Part shown: positions 1 to 11,896 of the stretch, piece by piece | Position numbering within the stretch: position 1 is the stretch's first letter | Layout: every line of letters begins with the position of its first letter | Assembly (NCBI GenBank): GCA_019155185.1 | Contig: CM032815.1 | Location: 4,163,001-4,227,000 of the forward strand | Length of the DNA: 64,000 nt | Reading direction: 5' to 3' | Source: Beaufortia kweichowensis | Taxonomy: Eukaryota > Chordata > Actinopteri > Cypriniformes > Gastromyzontidae | Made by a program: the position numbers and the translations under genes | Notes under the pieces: generated by a model | What the model was told of the DNA's origin: nothing | The model's database searches: none | Seen by the model: only the letters and a program-made list of their open reading frames with translations

Positions 1-189
1 ACAACGCACAATTAACTTTTATATTTATAATTATACTAGTAATTTAAAATGGGTAAATATTTAAACAAATCAATGGCTTACAGTTGCAAAGCTAAACAGT
101 TATAAGAGGAATTTTATTTTCATTCAAATGAAACGGGCATCGCCCAACATTTAGTCTGGGGGGAGGGACAGACTCGATCACGTGGTCGG

Positions 190-389
190 ATTCAGCCAAT
201 ACAGTTGTTCGGCTAAGTGACTCACAAACGGTCATCGCCAATCAGGACGATCGCCGCGCCAAAGTCAAATCAGTTTCAAATACAACACGCTTGTATGTCT
301 GGACAATTGTTCTTCACGCACACAGTCGAGGGATATACTCAGATTATCACATTTGGTGTACCCGATTGTTTAAGAAACATTAAATTAAG
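190..389 (+). promoter_or_regulatory. ckap2: ckap2 promoter and 5' UTR exon 1
   Basis: Seen: two CCAAT boxes (196-200 and 238-242), a site at 256-263 (GCGCCAAA) whose complement TTTGGCGC is an E2F consensus, and TTCAAA at 275-280, the complement of the CHR element TTTGAA. A GT donor follows base 389 (AAG|gtaagt), so a non-coding first exon probably ends there. CCAAT plus CHR/E2F is the known promoter style of G2/M genes, which fits a mitotic CKAP2 protein. The transcription start itself is not determined. Confidence 0.55.
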
Positions 390-574
390 GTAAGTGGACA
401 TATTTCACCGGATCTCCTTAATGGTTTTTAGTGTTATTTACGATTTGGTGCATGTGTCGTTGTCTCTTGTTTTGCGTAACAGATTTGTTGACATGCATGT
501 ACTGTATATGTGTTAAGCTTTTTCGATCTTGTATGTGTGACATATACTGTCACCTTTAGAAAAGAAACGTACAC

Positions 575-800
575 AACCAGTCAAAAGTTTGGAAACACTC
601 ACTGTTGTTTAAATTTTTGCCACATTGTAGAATAGTAATATGTAGTACTATTAGTATACTATATAGTATACTATTCATAGTATCGGTATATATACAATAT
701 TTAAAGGCAGTCACCCTTTTTCTGGAATTTGTAAATTCATACTCTTGGCATTTTATCATCCAGCTTCTTGATGTCTCTCTTTTCTATCTATTCTGGACTC
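575..800. repeat. Dispersed repeat family B, copy 1 (between ckap2 exons)
   Basis: Begins with accagtcaaaagtttggaaa and includes cattgtagaatagtaat and gcagtcacccttttt. Similar starts appear near 48440 and 54668. This resembles end sequences of fish non-autonomous DNA transposons, in my judgement. Confidence 0.5.
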
Positions 801-1201
801 TTATTGGCTGCTTTTTATTCATTATATAGCCCAAATAGTCTATTTCAAAAATATTTTAAAAATACAATTTTAGTTTTCTAATTAAAGAAACCAATATGTT
901 GGCAAAATATTTTTAGTTTACCAAAGTAATTTCAAACAAAATATGCACCTTCAGATTAAAAGATTATAGTTTCTGTAGTAAGGTCCATAGTTAATTTTCA
1001 TATGGGATGTTACTGTTGGAAAAAAGTTTTTTTTTACCTGGGAAATGACTGTCAATAAGAATTTGTCATGCACATTAATATGGTTAATTTTTTAATCACA
1101 TGCTTGTCGATGTTGTTGATCTTTCTATGTAACATATAATCTCATGTTTAACAGGGCAGGTCAACATTCCAGAGCTGTACTTGCACTGTTACGCCCAAAG
1201 A

Positions 1202-3508
1202 ATGGAGCAAGTAGCAAGAAAGGTAATTTTATAAAGTAGTCATCATCCACCCCTAGGTTTACGTCACTGTAAATGCATAGTTTAATTGAATGTGCTGTAT
1301 AATTCTTTGTGTGCAGAGTAATAAGGAGAACACCAAACCAGTTGGCTCAAGAAAACAGGTCATCGGGGTGTTGTGTCAAAACAAAGGGTATTATTTAAAT
1401 CAGCACCCCTTCAATCTAAGAACGATCTTAAGGAGGATCATTCTGGAAAAAGAGAGAAGGAAAAGAACGTTAGGCCCAAGACCAACACTACTGATGGGAA
1501 CCCAGCTAAGCGGAACACACTAAGCCAAGCCTTCCGTACCCAGCAGTCTGTAAGAACCAAAAGGCTTGTGGAAGAAGTTCAAAAACAACCTCCTACTGTA
1601 CTCCAGAAGTCTAAACCTGGTACCTACAAAGGCCAGCGTGGTACAGTCTAAAATCGACTGTTTCAGGAAACCCAGTGGTGATGTGAAGACCACAGAAAAG
1701 AAAGTGATTTCAAAGCCAGATCTTGCCGGAGCGAAAACCGAATTGCTTAAAGTCAGGTCCAAGTCTGTCACCGCCCTGCCAGCATCCACAAGGCCCACAG
1801 TCAACACTGCTTTTAAATCTAGATCAAAGTCGGTGTCTGATGCTCCTCAGCATGTTGCAGAAAAAAAAGTCCAGAAGTCTGTTTCCCAAAAACAGATACC
1901 TCCAAAGGATGCAGGCTCTGTCTGTCCAGCAGGTCCTCGCCAGGTACGTGCTCCTCCCAGGTCAGCCCCTTTAGCTACTGGGCGCTTGGTCACCAGCAAA
2001 CCCATTGCCTCAAGGAAGCGTGAGTCGGTACAGGGGGCTAAACCCAAACTTGCTGTGGCAACCACTGAACAAAAAGTCTGCAGGCCTGTCACGAGTACAG
2101 CCAGCCAGTACAGAATGCAAATGGAGACAGCTGATGAGAGAAGGTGAGTTGTATACAAATTTGATAAAATAATAGTTTATAGAAGTCATTCATACAGGTT
2201 TGGTCAACATAAACATGAGTGTATAATGAAGCAAAATGATTATTTTACTACAGCTAATGTTTATACTCTTTTTCAGAGCAAAGCTTGCCGAGTGGCTGGC
2301 ATCAAAGGGAAAGACTCTAAAGAGACCACCAATCTCAGAAACGTTGACTACCCACTCATGCAAACCAGCTCAACAACCTAAATCTGGACCAAAAACCACT
2401 AGCACTGCTCTGCCTGAACCCGTTACCCAGCCTGAGTCTGCTAAACCAACTACTGGAATGAAGACTGACCAAAACAATGATGATAAAGTCCCTGAGAGCA
2501 AACCAGTACACTCCAGCAGATCAAGTAATATTATGAATACCACGCTAGACTTGCTTGAAAACAGTGATATGGATCTCCCGGTCGACCCAGAGATAAGGAT
2601 GGAATCTGTAAGAATCATATTAAGCCTGATTTATCGCATATGCTCATGGAGATTTGTAATTGTAATTTCTCTTTTACTTTGCGATACAGCTGGTGCTTAA
2701 CTTGTGTGATAAACTGGAGGCGATGGAAACACCCTCATCATGTAAAAATGGTGAGTGTTAGTTTCATTCTTTGTGTCAGGAATTGCAAATTAACATAAAC
2801 ATAACCAGAATAAACCTAAACTTTACATTTACATTATGTAATTTGATTTATTAATTTCTTATTTGCTGCTTCTTAACAGACATAAATGAGGTTGACAAAG
2901 CTGACGAGGAGCAGAAAACTGACACGGTGTTTGAAATTCTGGAAGAGGAAGAACTGGAGGAGGAGGAGAACTTTAAGGAGGCTGTCATAAAGTATGAAGA
3001 CAAAGAATCAAAAGAAAAGAAACCAGATGAAAATGAGGACAGTGAGGAAGAGTCCAGTGCCACAACTCCAGAGACGGAAGGAGCATCCATTGTGAAGTAC
3101 AGTGTGAAAACAACTCCATATCTGCAAAGGTAATTAGATATAATACATAAATGTCTGAAGATTATTGCATGAGCACAACATTTTATAGAGATATGTTTTT
3201 TTTTCTTGACACTTTTTAGTGTGAAAAAGAGAATGGATTGCGACGCTGCACCAGGCAGTGGCTCGCGCCGCAAGAACACCATCAAAGATCTGAAGTTTCT
3301 CACTCCTGTTCGACGATCAACACGAATCCAGCGCAAGTCCTCACGTCTGCCAGGTATGCTGAATGACCACGACACTTGTGTCTCATCGTTGGCTGAGCTG
3401 GTGCAGCTGGAAGATGCAGATGCAAACGCGTACATCTATAGAAGAAACCCCGCCCTGCTGGAGGACCTTCCTGATCAGCCTGGAGACATTGGAAAACTTT
3501 GCAGTTAA
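1202..3508 (+). CDS. ckap2: Cytoskeleton-associated protein 2 (CKAP2 family), mitotic microtubule protein
   Basis: CKAP2 proteins bind and stabilise spindle microtubules and are degraded through APC/C after mitosis. Coding exons read from splice sites: 1202-1222, 1317-2143, 2277-2607, 2690-2750, 2880-3129, 3220-3508 (stop at 3506-3508), total about 592 aa against 683 in human CKAP2. A KEN box sits at residues 10-12 (SNKENTKP). Family signatures: GTYKGQ...VQSKIDCFRKP near 1615-1670, AKLAEWLASKGKTLKRPP at 2281-2331, an acidic stretch at 2930-3060, VKTTPYLQ at 3103-3127, and the C-terminal LKFLTPVRRSTRIQRKSSRLP...MLNDHDTCVSSL block from 3292. The start ATG is the first in the exon after the 5' UTR exon and precedes a phase-0 donor. 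Odd: the large exon changes frame twice (see the separate entry), so as given the exon is not translatable throughout. ckap2 rather than ckap2l is my best reading, not proven. Confidence 0.85.
1374..1638 (+). other. ckap2: Frame-shifted block inside the large ckap2 exon
   Basis: Before 1374 the coding frame matches the upstream exon (SNKENTKP...). From 1373-1651 the protein-like text (VLFKSAPLQSKN..., TLSQAF, KPGTYKGQ) is in another frame, and from about 1638 the family text VVQSKIDCFRKP returns to the first frame. The simplest reading is an extra two bases (TG in ttgTGtcaaaa, about 1374-1375) and an extra single base (C at about 1637) relative to the ancestral exon, net +3. No plausible intron explains either change: the gaps are far too short. 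It may be an assembly error or a damaged allele. Confidence 0.7.
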
Positions 3509-4380
3509 GCAATGTAGGCCCGATGTATTAAAAAAACAGGTCACCTGAGTAGTGAACCTGAAGGTTGAACTCTTACAGCACATGTGGTGCCTACATTTGA
3601 ACTATTCTGTGTTTTATGTCCTCTGCTTACATGTCCTCTGCTTAGTGTAGGGGTTAGATAACACAGCAAAAACGTTTTAAAGAGTGGTTGTCAGTATTTT
3701 AACAAGGGAGACAAGAGGGGTAGAAAGCCAACATAACAAGATACTGTTGTTAAATAACAAATTAACAGCAAAAAATCTACTATAACTCCCTGGACATAAT
3801 AATGTAACACTATGTAATATTTTAATACTTAAGTGTACATTGCATTGGGCTGCTTTATAGAATAAACTATTAACTGTAATGGTAGGCTTAATAACAATAA
3901 TTAAATTTCTGGGCACTTTGTGAAAACCTCTACTGTATCTATGCTAACATGAAGATTTGAGGTTTCTGTAACTCGGTCAAACGTTGTGGAGCTATTTGTG
4001 TATTTTATAACATTGACGTGACACTGTTTTCGTCATTGTGTAAGCCTGTGTAAAAATGTTAAAGTAGGAGTTGTGAAATGTTTTTTTTTTTAAAGAGATT
4101 TTATAAAAAAATGAACAAACCAAAGCATTTTATTTCACTACACGTTTCTTTTAGATGTTTGAAATGTTGTTGGTTCTGCAATTGTTACTGTTCAAATGCT
4201 TTTGTGTTTAATTTCTTTCTGAATCTACAGTTAAGTTATTTGCATAGGTTACAATATTTACTGCAAAAGATTGAATTAATTCTTCGCTGATGATGTCTTT
4301 TAAAGGCAGAAAATTTGCTGTATTAATTTCAATTAAATGCTAATATCTTATTAAATCTTAATAAAGACTGCAAATTTAAA
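3509..4380 (+). other. ckap2: ckap2 3' UTR with poly(A) signal
   Basis: An AT-rich non-coding tail follows the stop. An AATAAA hexamer at 4360-4365 is followed within 20-30 bases by the next CpG-richer promoter region, so transcript ends near 4380 are likely. An earlier AATAAA near 3861 could give a shorter form. Confidence 0.6.
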
Positions 4381-4479
4381 TACTCTACTCTGAATATCGT
4401 TGTTTTTACATGATGGCTATTTCAATTTTTTCAATGTTTTAACCTTATGACAAACTACAGATCACATTCAGATGTATCC

Positions 4480-4754
4480 ACCCAGTTCCGATTCACTGGC
4501 GCCAATTGTTTCCTCTAAACGCCCTCTCATTGGCTGATATTTTGAATTCGCTGCATGCTCGCAAAGCATTGTGGGACGGAAACGAACTCCAAGGCGCTTC
4601 ACCTCCAGGCCACACAAAGCACTAGAGTGCCGTTCAATTTACCGCTTTATTAATCTTTAAACATATATTTTTAAATCTTTTTGAGCAAAATAATATCCTA
4701 TAGATGCCGATGTGCTCGATTCGGCGTTAAGATTTGATTAGGAGTGAACACACA
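4480..4754 (+). promoter_or_regulatory. thap12: thap12 promoter region and 5' UTR
   Basis: This is a CpG-richer island between the ckap2 tail and the thap12 ATG. It contains TGGCGCCAAT at 4497-4506 (an E2F-like core overlapping a CCAAT box), a second inverted CCAAT (attgg) near 4529, and GCATTGTGGGA near 4566, which resembles part of the ZNF143/THAP11 promoter motif. The motif calls are by eye. The transcription start is not resolved. Confidence 0.45.
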
Positions 4755-7700
4755 ATGCCTAATTTCTGCGCTGCGCTAAACTGCTCCCGGAACAGCAGTC
4801 ACTCGGTTCTGGCGTTCTTCAGGTTTCCACGGGATCCAGAGAGGTAAATGCACACGTTTTTATTATATAACTGCACTTTGATAACCCAGGTGATAGAGCT
4901 AAACGTTTTTAAACTGCATTTATTTGTGCAGACAGCGTATATGAGGCACACAGCTTTATTGAGCCAGTTAGCTTGATGACAGTCTGGTCTTTATGTACGC
5001 AAACACACTCGGATATTGAATTGTGTTTATATAACAGAAAGTTGTTCAGCGTGCAGTTTAATGTGTCAGTGCTGATGTATTGTTCATAAAAGAGAAGGTT
5101 AAGCTTGTTAGCTTGCGCTGTCACATATGGGGAAATGTTGCTGACACTGTCAGCATTTTACAGTAAAGCACGCGTTTGAATTAACTTAGAAGAGACTATT
5201 CACATACATAATAAACAATAGCATGCGATGTGCATTTGATATAATAATGCCAAACAGAAAAAAACTTTCACAGATCCGAGATGTTTTTAAGCTTTGCAAG
5301 TGTCAACCTTACTATAATAAAAGTCACCATACTGATAGCTCAAATCTCAATATTTGCATTTTTAATTTACAGAAATCCTACAAAGTATTTTCCCCCTTAA
5401 ACGTGTGTGTGCGTTTTTGTCGCATTTCAAAAAAATTTAATAGATAACTTGTGCATAGACTGATATTTTTGTCATGTATGGACTCAACAGGGCGTTAGTA
5501 AAATATAAACAGGTGGTTCAATATATTGGTAATAAACACATTCTGTGAGAATGTATATTTTAAGATTTGACTGAAAATGTCACGTCCATAACACTGGAAT
5601 TGTTTTAACTGTCAAGTTGCCTTTGGTTCTCCAGTAATTTTGAATTGCTTTTTATTAACTAGATGTAAAAAATGGGTGGAAAACTGCAGTCGCTCAGACC
5701 TGAAAAACAAAACACCTGATCATCTGAACAAATACCACAGGCTGTGTGCCAGGCACTTTGAACCCAACTTGATAACGAAAACTGTAAGTTACATTATTAC
5801 ATACTGTAAGTTACATTTTGGTGTAATTCACACTGGACATGAATATTAACTTTGTTGAGGGTAAAAATGATATATGCAAGTATATATAATATATGTACAG
5901 TAAAAAGTGCTATGACTGGTTATCATTTCTGAGCACATTTTAGATTTATGATGTTCACATACTTAGACCTATGGTATGACAAATATATTTTTAGTAGAAA
6001 GGCACTATATAAATAATGGACTATTCATTGTCATACTGCAGCATAATCCTGTCATTAAATGATCTTGTCATGCCGACTGCAGTAAACATTGTAATAAGTA
6101 TTTTTAAAGTTACTTAACATTTTATTAAGTGTGTATTGCATATTCGTGTGATTGTCATCCAGAGCCCTTTCAGGACTGTACTGAAGGACACTGCAATACC
6201 AACTATATTTGACAATCCTTGCCGCAAACGGTCAAATCAGGAGGTAGGAGTATTTCTGTATATTTCATGATACTGTTGTTATTATGCCTATCTACATACA
6301 TTTTAAATCAAAGTCACTATGAATCTGCTCAGATATTCAGTTTGACTGGTTTACTAAAGAATTTTCTGGTATGCATTTAACAGACAGAAAATAAGGATGC
6401 CCCTGAAGCAAAGAAAGATAAAGGTGAGTGTCCATCAATACATTTGCATGTTATGACTCAGAATCTTGCAATATTTGTCTAGAATGCACTTTATGTTCTG
6501 TTTGGTTCTTTATTTGCTTAATTCTCAACTTCTATTCACAGTGGAGGCCGAAAGTGAGACTACCAAAGATGAGACACAGGAGGTCAATGAGAGCAGCAAC
6601 GGTGATGGGGCTGACAGTGCCCCCCAGGTGATTGATGAGGAAACACTGCATAAAGACCATCTCAAGTCTCTGTTTGATGTTGTTGTGATGATGGGCATGC
6701 AGAACATCCCTTTACGTGGGCACTCCGACAAAGACCCCAAAAGCAAAAGCTTCACTCCCAGCAACTTCCAGGCACTGTTGGAGTACCGCATCAATTCAGG
6801 TGATGAAGCCCTGAGAAAAAAGTTTGAGATGTCAGCTGTAAACTCAGAGTATTGCTCCAATGCCCAGTTAGAGAAGATGCTGGAAGTGGTTGAAAAGTGC
6901 ACTCGTGAGGAGCTCTTAGCTGAGGTTAAAGAGGGACGTTTCTTTTCCTTGGTTATTGGCAACCAGGTTGATGTTGTTGAAGAGAGTCACCTCCCGCTGT
7001 TTGTGCGTTTTGTGGATAAAAGCAACTGCATTCAAGAAGTATTTGTTGGGTTTTTACTTTTAGAAGGTGATGTAGAGGCTATTACAAAGAGGCTTATTGC
7101 TGAAGTGACAGAGAAATGTGGCCTGGACATGCAGCATTGCAGGGGGCAGGCATACCTTTGCTCTGGTGTATCTGCTTTGAAAGTTAAAGAAGTAGTGGCC
7201 AGAATAACTGAATTGTACCCGCTAGCGATTCTCACCCCTTGCTCCAATTACTCTCTAAACATCTGCCTGGCAAACAGTATGACTTTCACAGGAGTTTGTC
7301 TTGTCATGTCTACACTTAAAAAGTTGGATGCATTTTTCAGTAAGTCATCCTTACTACAAAATCAGTTGGAAAATGCCATTTCTATCTACTACCAAGGAAA
7401 CGACGAGAAAGCCAGTGTCCTTAAAGAAGCATGTTACTCAAAATGGACAGAGCAGCATGATGTGTTTGAAATCGCTGTTGACCTCCTGGAGTCTCTCCTG
7501 CTTTGTATGGATAGTGTCCATGACAATGAAGATCACAAATGGAATGATGAGATAGCACACAATGCATTTGTGATATCTGAGGCATTGGCTGATTTTGAGT
7601 TTGTTATGACGCTTGTCGTGCTAAAAAACACCCTTTCTTTCTCTAGAGCATTCGGTAAGAATTTGCAAGGACAAACGAGTGAGGTTTTCTCTGCAGCCAG

Positions 7701-8427
7701 CAGTTTAACTGCAGTTCTGCATTCACTAAATGAGGTTTTTGAGAATATTGAGGTGTACCATGAGTTCTGGTTTGAGGAGGCTGTCAACCTGGCCGTAGCT
7801 CTTGAAATACCAGTCAAAATACCCAGATTGTACTTTAGAAAACGACCAGCCACTGGCGAGGAAATCCAGCCTGAGACTTACTATAAAGAACATGTCACTG
7901 TTCCAGTGGTCGCGTATGTCATTAAGGAGCTATCTGATCTTTTCTCTGAAAATCACCTGAAGGCCTTGAAGTCTTTATCAATTGTGCCTGCCATCATGGG
8001 GCAGATGAAGTTTAACACATCAGAAGAAACCAGCGCAGACATGTACAAAAATGACATGCCAAATCCTGACACCTTTCCTGCAGAGTTGCACTGCTGGAAG
8101 ATTAAATGGAAGCATGGTACTAAAGATGTTGTAATGCCACCCACCATCTATGACACACTTCAACTGTCTGATGCCAAGTTCTTTCCCAACGTATGTGCTC
8201 TGCTGAAAGTTCTTTATAGCCTGCCAGTCTTTGCTCTGACAAATGACAAATCCAGCACTGCAGGTCATCGACTCAAGAAGTATGTGGAAGATACACCTGT
8301 CTGTCACAGAAATACAACTATGGCCCTGTTGCATGTTAACTGTGGCGTCAAGCATGATTTGGACGCCATGGTGGAGACACACTTAAAAATGTATCCAGAT
8401 AATGAACCAGCAGAGAAATGTGATTGA
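4755..8427 (+). CDS. thap12: THAP domain-containing protein 12 (PRKRIR / p52rIPK), single-body copy
   Basis: Five coding exons: 4755-4843, 5663-5783, 6163-6243, 6384-6423, 6542-8427, about 738 aa (human THAP12 is 761). The N-terminal THAP zinc finger has the C2CH ligands C5, C10, C58 and H61, with FRFP (23-26), W34, P48 and the closing AIPTIF. The last exon holds the body derived from an hAT transposase: KSLFDVVVMMGMQNIPLRGH, CRGQAY, a long helical middle with SFTRAFGKNLQGQTSEVF, PNPDTFPAELHCWKIKWKHG, and FFPNVCALLKVL of the C-terminal dimerisation region. Known family role: a nuclear factor linked in mammals to the P58IPK/PKR stress pathway. The ATG is the first in the exon and gives the canonical THAP start MPNFC. 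Downstream lies an expanded duplicate of the same gene. Confidence 0.93.
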
Positions 8428-9040
8428 TTACATGGATTAGTTGAGTCCTATATATGACGGTATGATGACCTGAAAATTATCAGTAGCAGTAATGTTTTTT
8501 TACATTTGCTTTTTATGTACAGTGATCCAGGATTTGTTTAACATTGTGTATATAAAAGTGTACTCTCAACTAAATTTGAATTGATATGAAAACATTAAAA
8601 ACTCAAAATCTTGATTACAAACTTCATGATTGTGCCTTGGATTATTTTCTGTTTATATCTTTCTGTATGCAAAAACTCCAGGGTCATTTTATATTAAACC
8701 AATTAGTTTTATTTTGGAATGTTAAAATCAGTTTTGTGTTACTACATATTATTGTTAGTATTTTAGTTTTTTCTACCAAGGAAAAAATCATTACAGCTTT
8801 ACATTAGTGTATTAACATCAAACTTCTATTCTAATATGGTGTGCATGTAAGATTTATTTTCTTAATGATGAATACAAGTGTGCTTTAACTAGCTGTACTA
8901 GTACAATTTTAACCTATTAATCTATCCTGAAACATCTGCATTTTATTGTTACATCAAAACACCATATCAAGTCTTTTTATACCAATTCTCACACCTATCT
9001 ACGTAATTTATGTGATAGGTAATGAAAAATAAAACAATGT
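8428..9040 (+). other. thap12: thap12 3' UTR with poly(A) signal
   Basis: AT-rich sequence with no sustained reading frame. AATAAA near 9028 is the best end signal before the promoter island of the next gene. Confidence 0.5.
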
Positions 9041-9059
9041 TCATACCCATAATTCTATA

Positions 9060-9514
9060 TCATACTCATGTTATGAAAGGGGTGTGACCTCGATTGTTCA
9101 CGTGGGTTGAGAAAAAAAACCCTTGGCGCCTCGTGGAAAAGAAGAACAATTTTATGCTACGATTTTGTTATTGAAAATACACGTACACTGCATTGCAGCA
9201 CTGCTTTATTCTACAAAGACACGTGAGAAGAGAAACTACCGAAGGTGCTACTGAGTTGTAGGGGGCTTCTGGCCGTAGTTTGCTCTAAGTATCTATTTCC
9301 GCTCGACATAGGTGTTCTTCCTGGTTGTTGATCTGGATAGCAACATTTCGGCCACGAGCAAGTTCCCATAGAATGCAGGCGACGATACAAAAAACCATTT
9401 GAGCGCTCGATAGTGTAACTATCTATGCAGGCGCTCGCTTTTTAAATCGCAAAGCTTATCATTTCTGCGCAGAAGGATTCATGCAATGCAATATCCATTT
9501 TGATTAAGTCCAAA
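9060..9514 (+). promoter_or_regulatory. Promoter region and 5' UTR of the expanded thap12-like gene
   Basis: A CpG-richer stretch lies between the thap12 tail and the second THAP start codon. TTGGCGCC at 9123-9130 is an E2F-like core also seen in the thap12 promoter (4497-4504). This indicates that the duplicate is transcribed separately and is not a read-through exon set of thap12. Confidence 0.45.
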
Positions 9515-11896
9515 ATGCCCGACTCCTGTGCTGCAGCAAACTGCAAGCAGAGTACGGACCAGTCCAACGTTTTCTTCTTCAGGTTCCCGTTGGATCCGGA
9601 TCGGTGAGTGCGGTTTTATTTCTCTAGGAATAAATGCATTATAAATCAGCGCTTTATAATGTCTGTAAGGTCCTGTTGAGATATGTATTTACAGCATGGA
9701 TGTGCAAATTAGCATTATTTGTTAGCTGGTTAGCTTCTGGCTCCCTCGCAATGAATCATTGAATGCATTACACGCTTACCATCAGCTTATGTGTAATATA
9801 TGCTTTTATCTATTTGATTGTGTATTGTGTAAGGTTTCTGCAAAGGTCTTGTGTGTAGTTCGTTGTCGGTTATTGTTTAGCGGTTGTTCAAAGTGATTGC
9901 TGCAACTTTTATGAGGTTACTGTAAGCAAATGAGTCCAGTACACGTTCGCCATCATCAGGCCCTTCCCAAAATGGCAGGAATTTAATTTACCCAGAATAC
10001 ATGCCATTCTGTTTATGGCCCGATTTGTGCTTTGCTAGATTTTGCTGAAAATCGTGACACTTTGGTGTCAAACAGAGGGATAAGCTGTTTAACATGATAA
10101 CTGTCACCGCACATATTGAGTATACACATGCACTAAAGTAAAAAAATGTTTTAGATATTAGATATTTTTTAAACATAGTTAAGTTTTGAATTTTTTATTT
10201 ATAAATAACGTTAACATAAACTAAAATATTTTTTGTTTATTATATTTAAATATTAAATATTTATTCTTAAGTCTTTTTATCAATATATAATTTGTCATGA
10301 TTAGATTAGAATTAAACTATGAAATATTAAAGTAAATGGTGAAAGAACCTCAGTGTTCCTCCTGAGGAACAGTGACAGTTAACAGGTTATAAACCAATTG
10401 TGCTTTGGGCCATCCATATCAAATCAACCTAAATTTGTAAAATTCCCTGGTTCCCAAGTTTTTTTGTTTTTTATAGGCAAGACAAACATAAATAGTGGTG
10501 AAAGACTAAATATTAAATGTCATGGATGAATATTTACCGAGTTATCCACTAATTGTTCTTGTGCATTGTGTGAGTGTGTTAACGTGTGAGTGTGTCTGTT
10601 TGTATTTATTTTCTGTTAATGGGAGTGTATTTACCTGTTTGCTTTTTACACTCTTCTTTCTTTTATATTTGATGTATTGATTATAGTGCATGTGTTTTCT
10701 GTTCACCTGCTTTGTAACGATGTAAATTGTGTAAAATATTATCAAATTTTATACAAATAAAATTGAGTTAAGAGTTAAGTAATTTGTAGAGAGTGGTCAA
10801 AATGTCCATTTTCATCTTAAATTTGGTGCCATATTAAAGAGCGTGAAAAATGACTTAACAAAGCTACCAGCATCATTGTTTTATTTTTACACAGAAATTA
10901 GCCATCCTTGTCGCATTGCCAATAGTCATAATCCAAAATATTCATCCTTGGGTTTTAATATTTTGGCTTTCATCACTATTTATGTTTGTCTTGCTTCTGA
11001 AAAAATATTTTAAAAAGTAAAAATTGAGACGAAAGACCTCTGATTGAATTGACAGGGAATGACTCTTTGATGTTTTTACATAATTGTTTTTAAGAAAGGT
11101 GTTGCTATTGGCCAGGATCACTTTTGCAATTCTGCAGTAACCTTATTTTTATCTCTAGATGTAAACAATGGGTTAGTAACTGCAGCAGACCAGATCTGGA
11201 GACCAAAACACCTGAATTTTTACACAAGAATTACAAGGTGTGCTCAAGACATTTTGAAACATCAACGATACGTAAGCAAGTAAGTATGCAGAGATAATAA
11301 AGCCTATTTAAAATGAAATGTATAAGTAGGTATATTGTAATAAGCATTTCTATGCCAATAGGATACAGAATATATCTGTATGTTGTTGATCTGCCATGTA
11401 TGAAAACAAAATATTTTCTTTTTTAAAGACTAATCATAAATTATTAAATTTTAGTTCCTGAATAATGTTTTAATTTTTTTGTTAAAAATAAGTAAATTGT
11501 TTATATACAGGATATAAATTAACTTGCCTCCCCATCAAGAGTCAAACTGAATCACTTGTTTGCTTTTATTTGAGAAGTCATATTTCTATAGTAAATACTA
11601 TAAAAGTTTAACTTCTGCTCCTTTTACCTGATTAAATCACAACCTAAAATATGGCCCAGCTCACCACACTTTCCCATATGTAAAAAGGTGCAAACTCTTG
11701 GTTCACATTAATGACAGCGAGTATAATGGCCATGCTAGTTTATTGCCATTACCAAGGAACATGTAAACCTATTTTTGTTTTATTTTAGAGTGCTTTTAGG
11801 TCTGTTCTGAAGGATGATGCAGTTCCTACTATATTTGACTTTGAAACCAACCAGGACAAAGCAGAAAAAAGCAACAGAAAAAGAACAAGAGAGAAA
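9515..11896 (+). CDS. THAP zinc-finger exons of the giant THAP12-like gene
   Basis: Exons 9515-9603, 11159-11279 and 11789-11896. Zinc ligands C5, C10 (MPDSCAAANC), C58 and H61 (VCSRH) keep the same spacing as in thap12. The other conserved positions are present: FRFP at 23-26, W34, P48 and the closing AVPTIF. The domain looks intact for sequence-specific DNA binding. Intron 1 is long (1.5 kb) and carries two repeat insertions. Confidence 0.9.

Noticed and set aside
2851..3435. Serine-rich minus-strand frame opposite ckap2
   Set aside because: It is the complement of the acidic ckap2 exon and intron sequence; the serine run is the complement of GAG/GAA codons.
6525..6962. Minus-strand reading frame of 145 codons opposite thap12
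   Set aside because: It lies wholly antisense to a recognised coding exon and shows no family likeness; a shadow frame.
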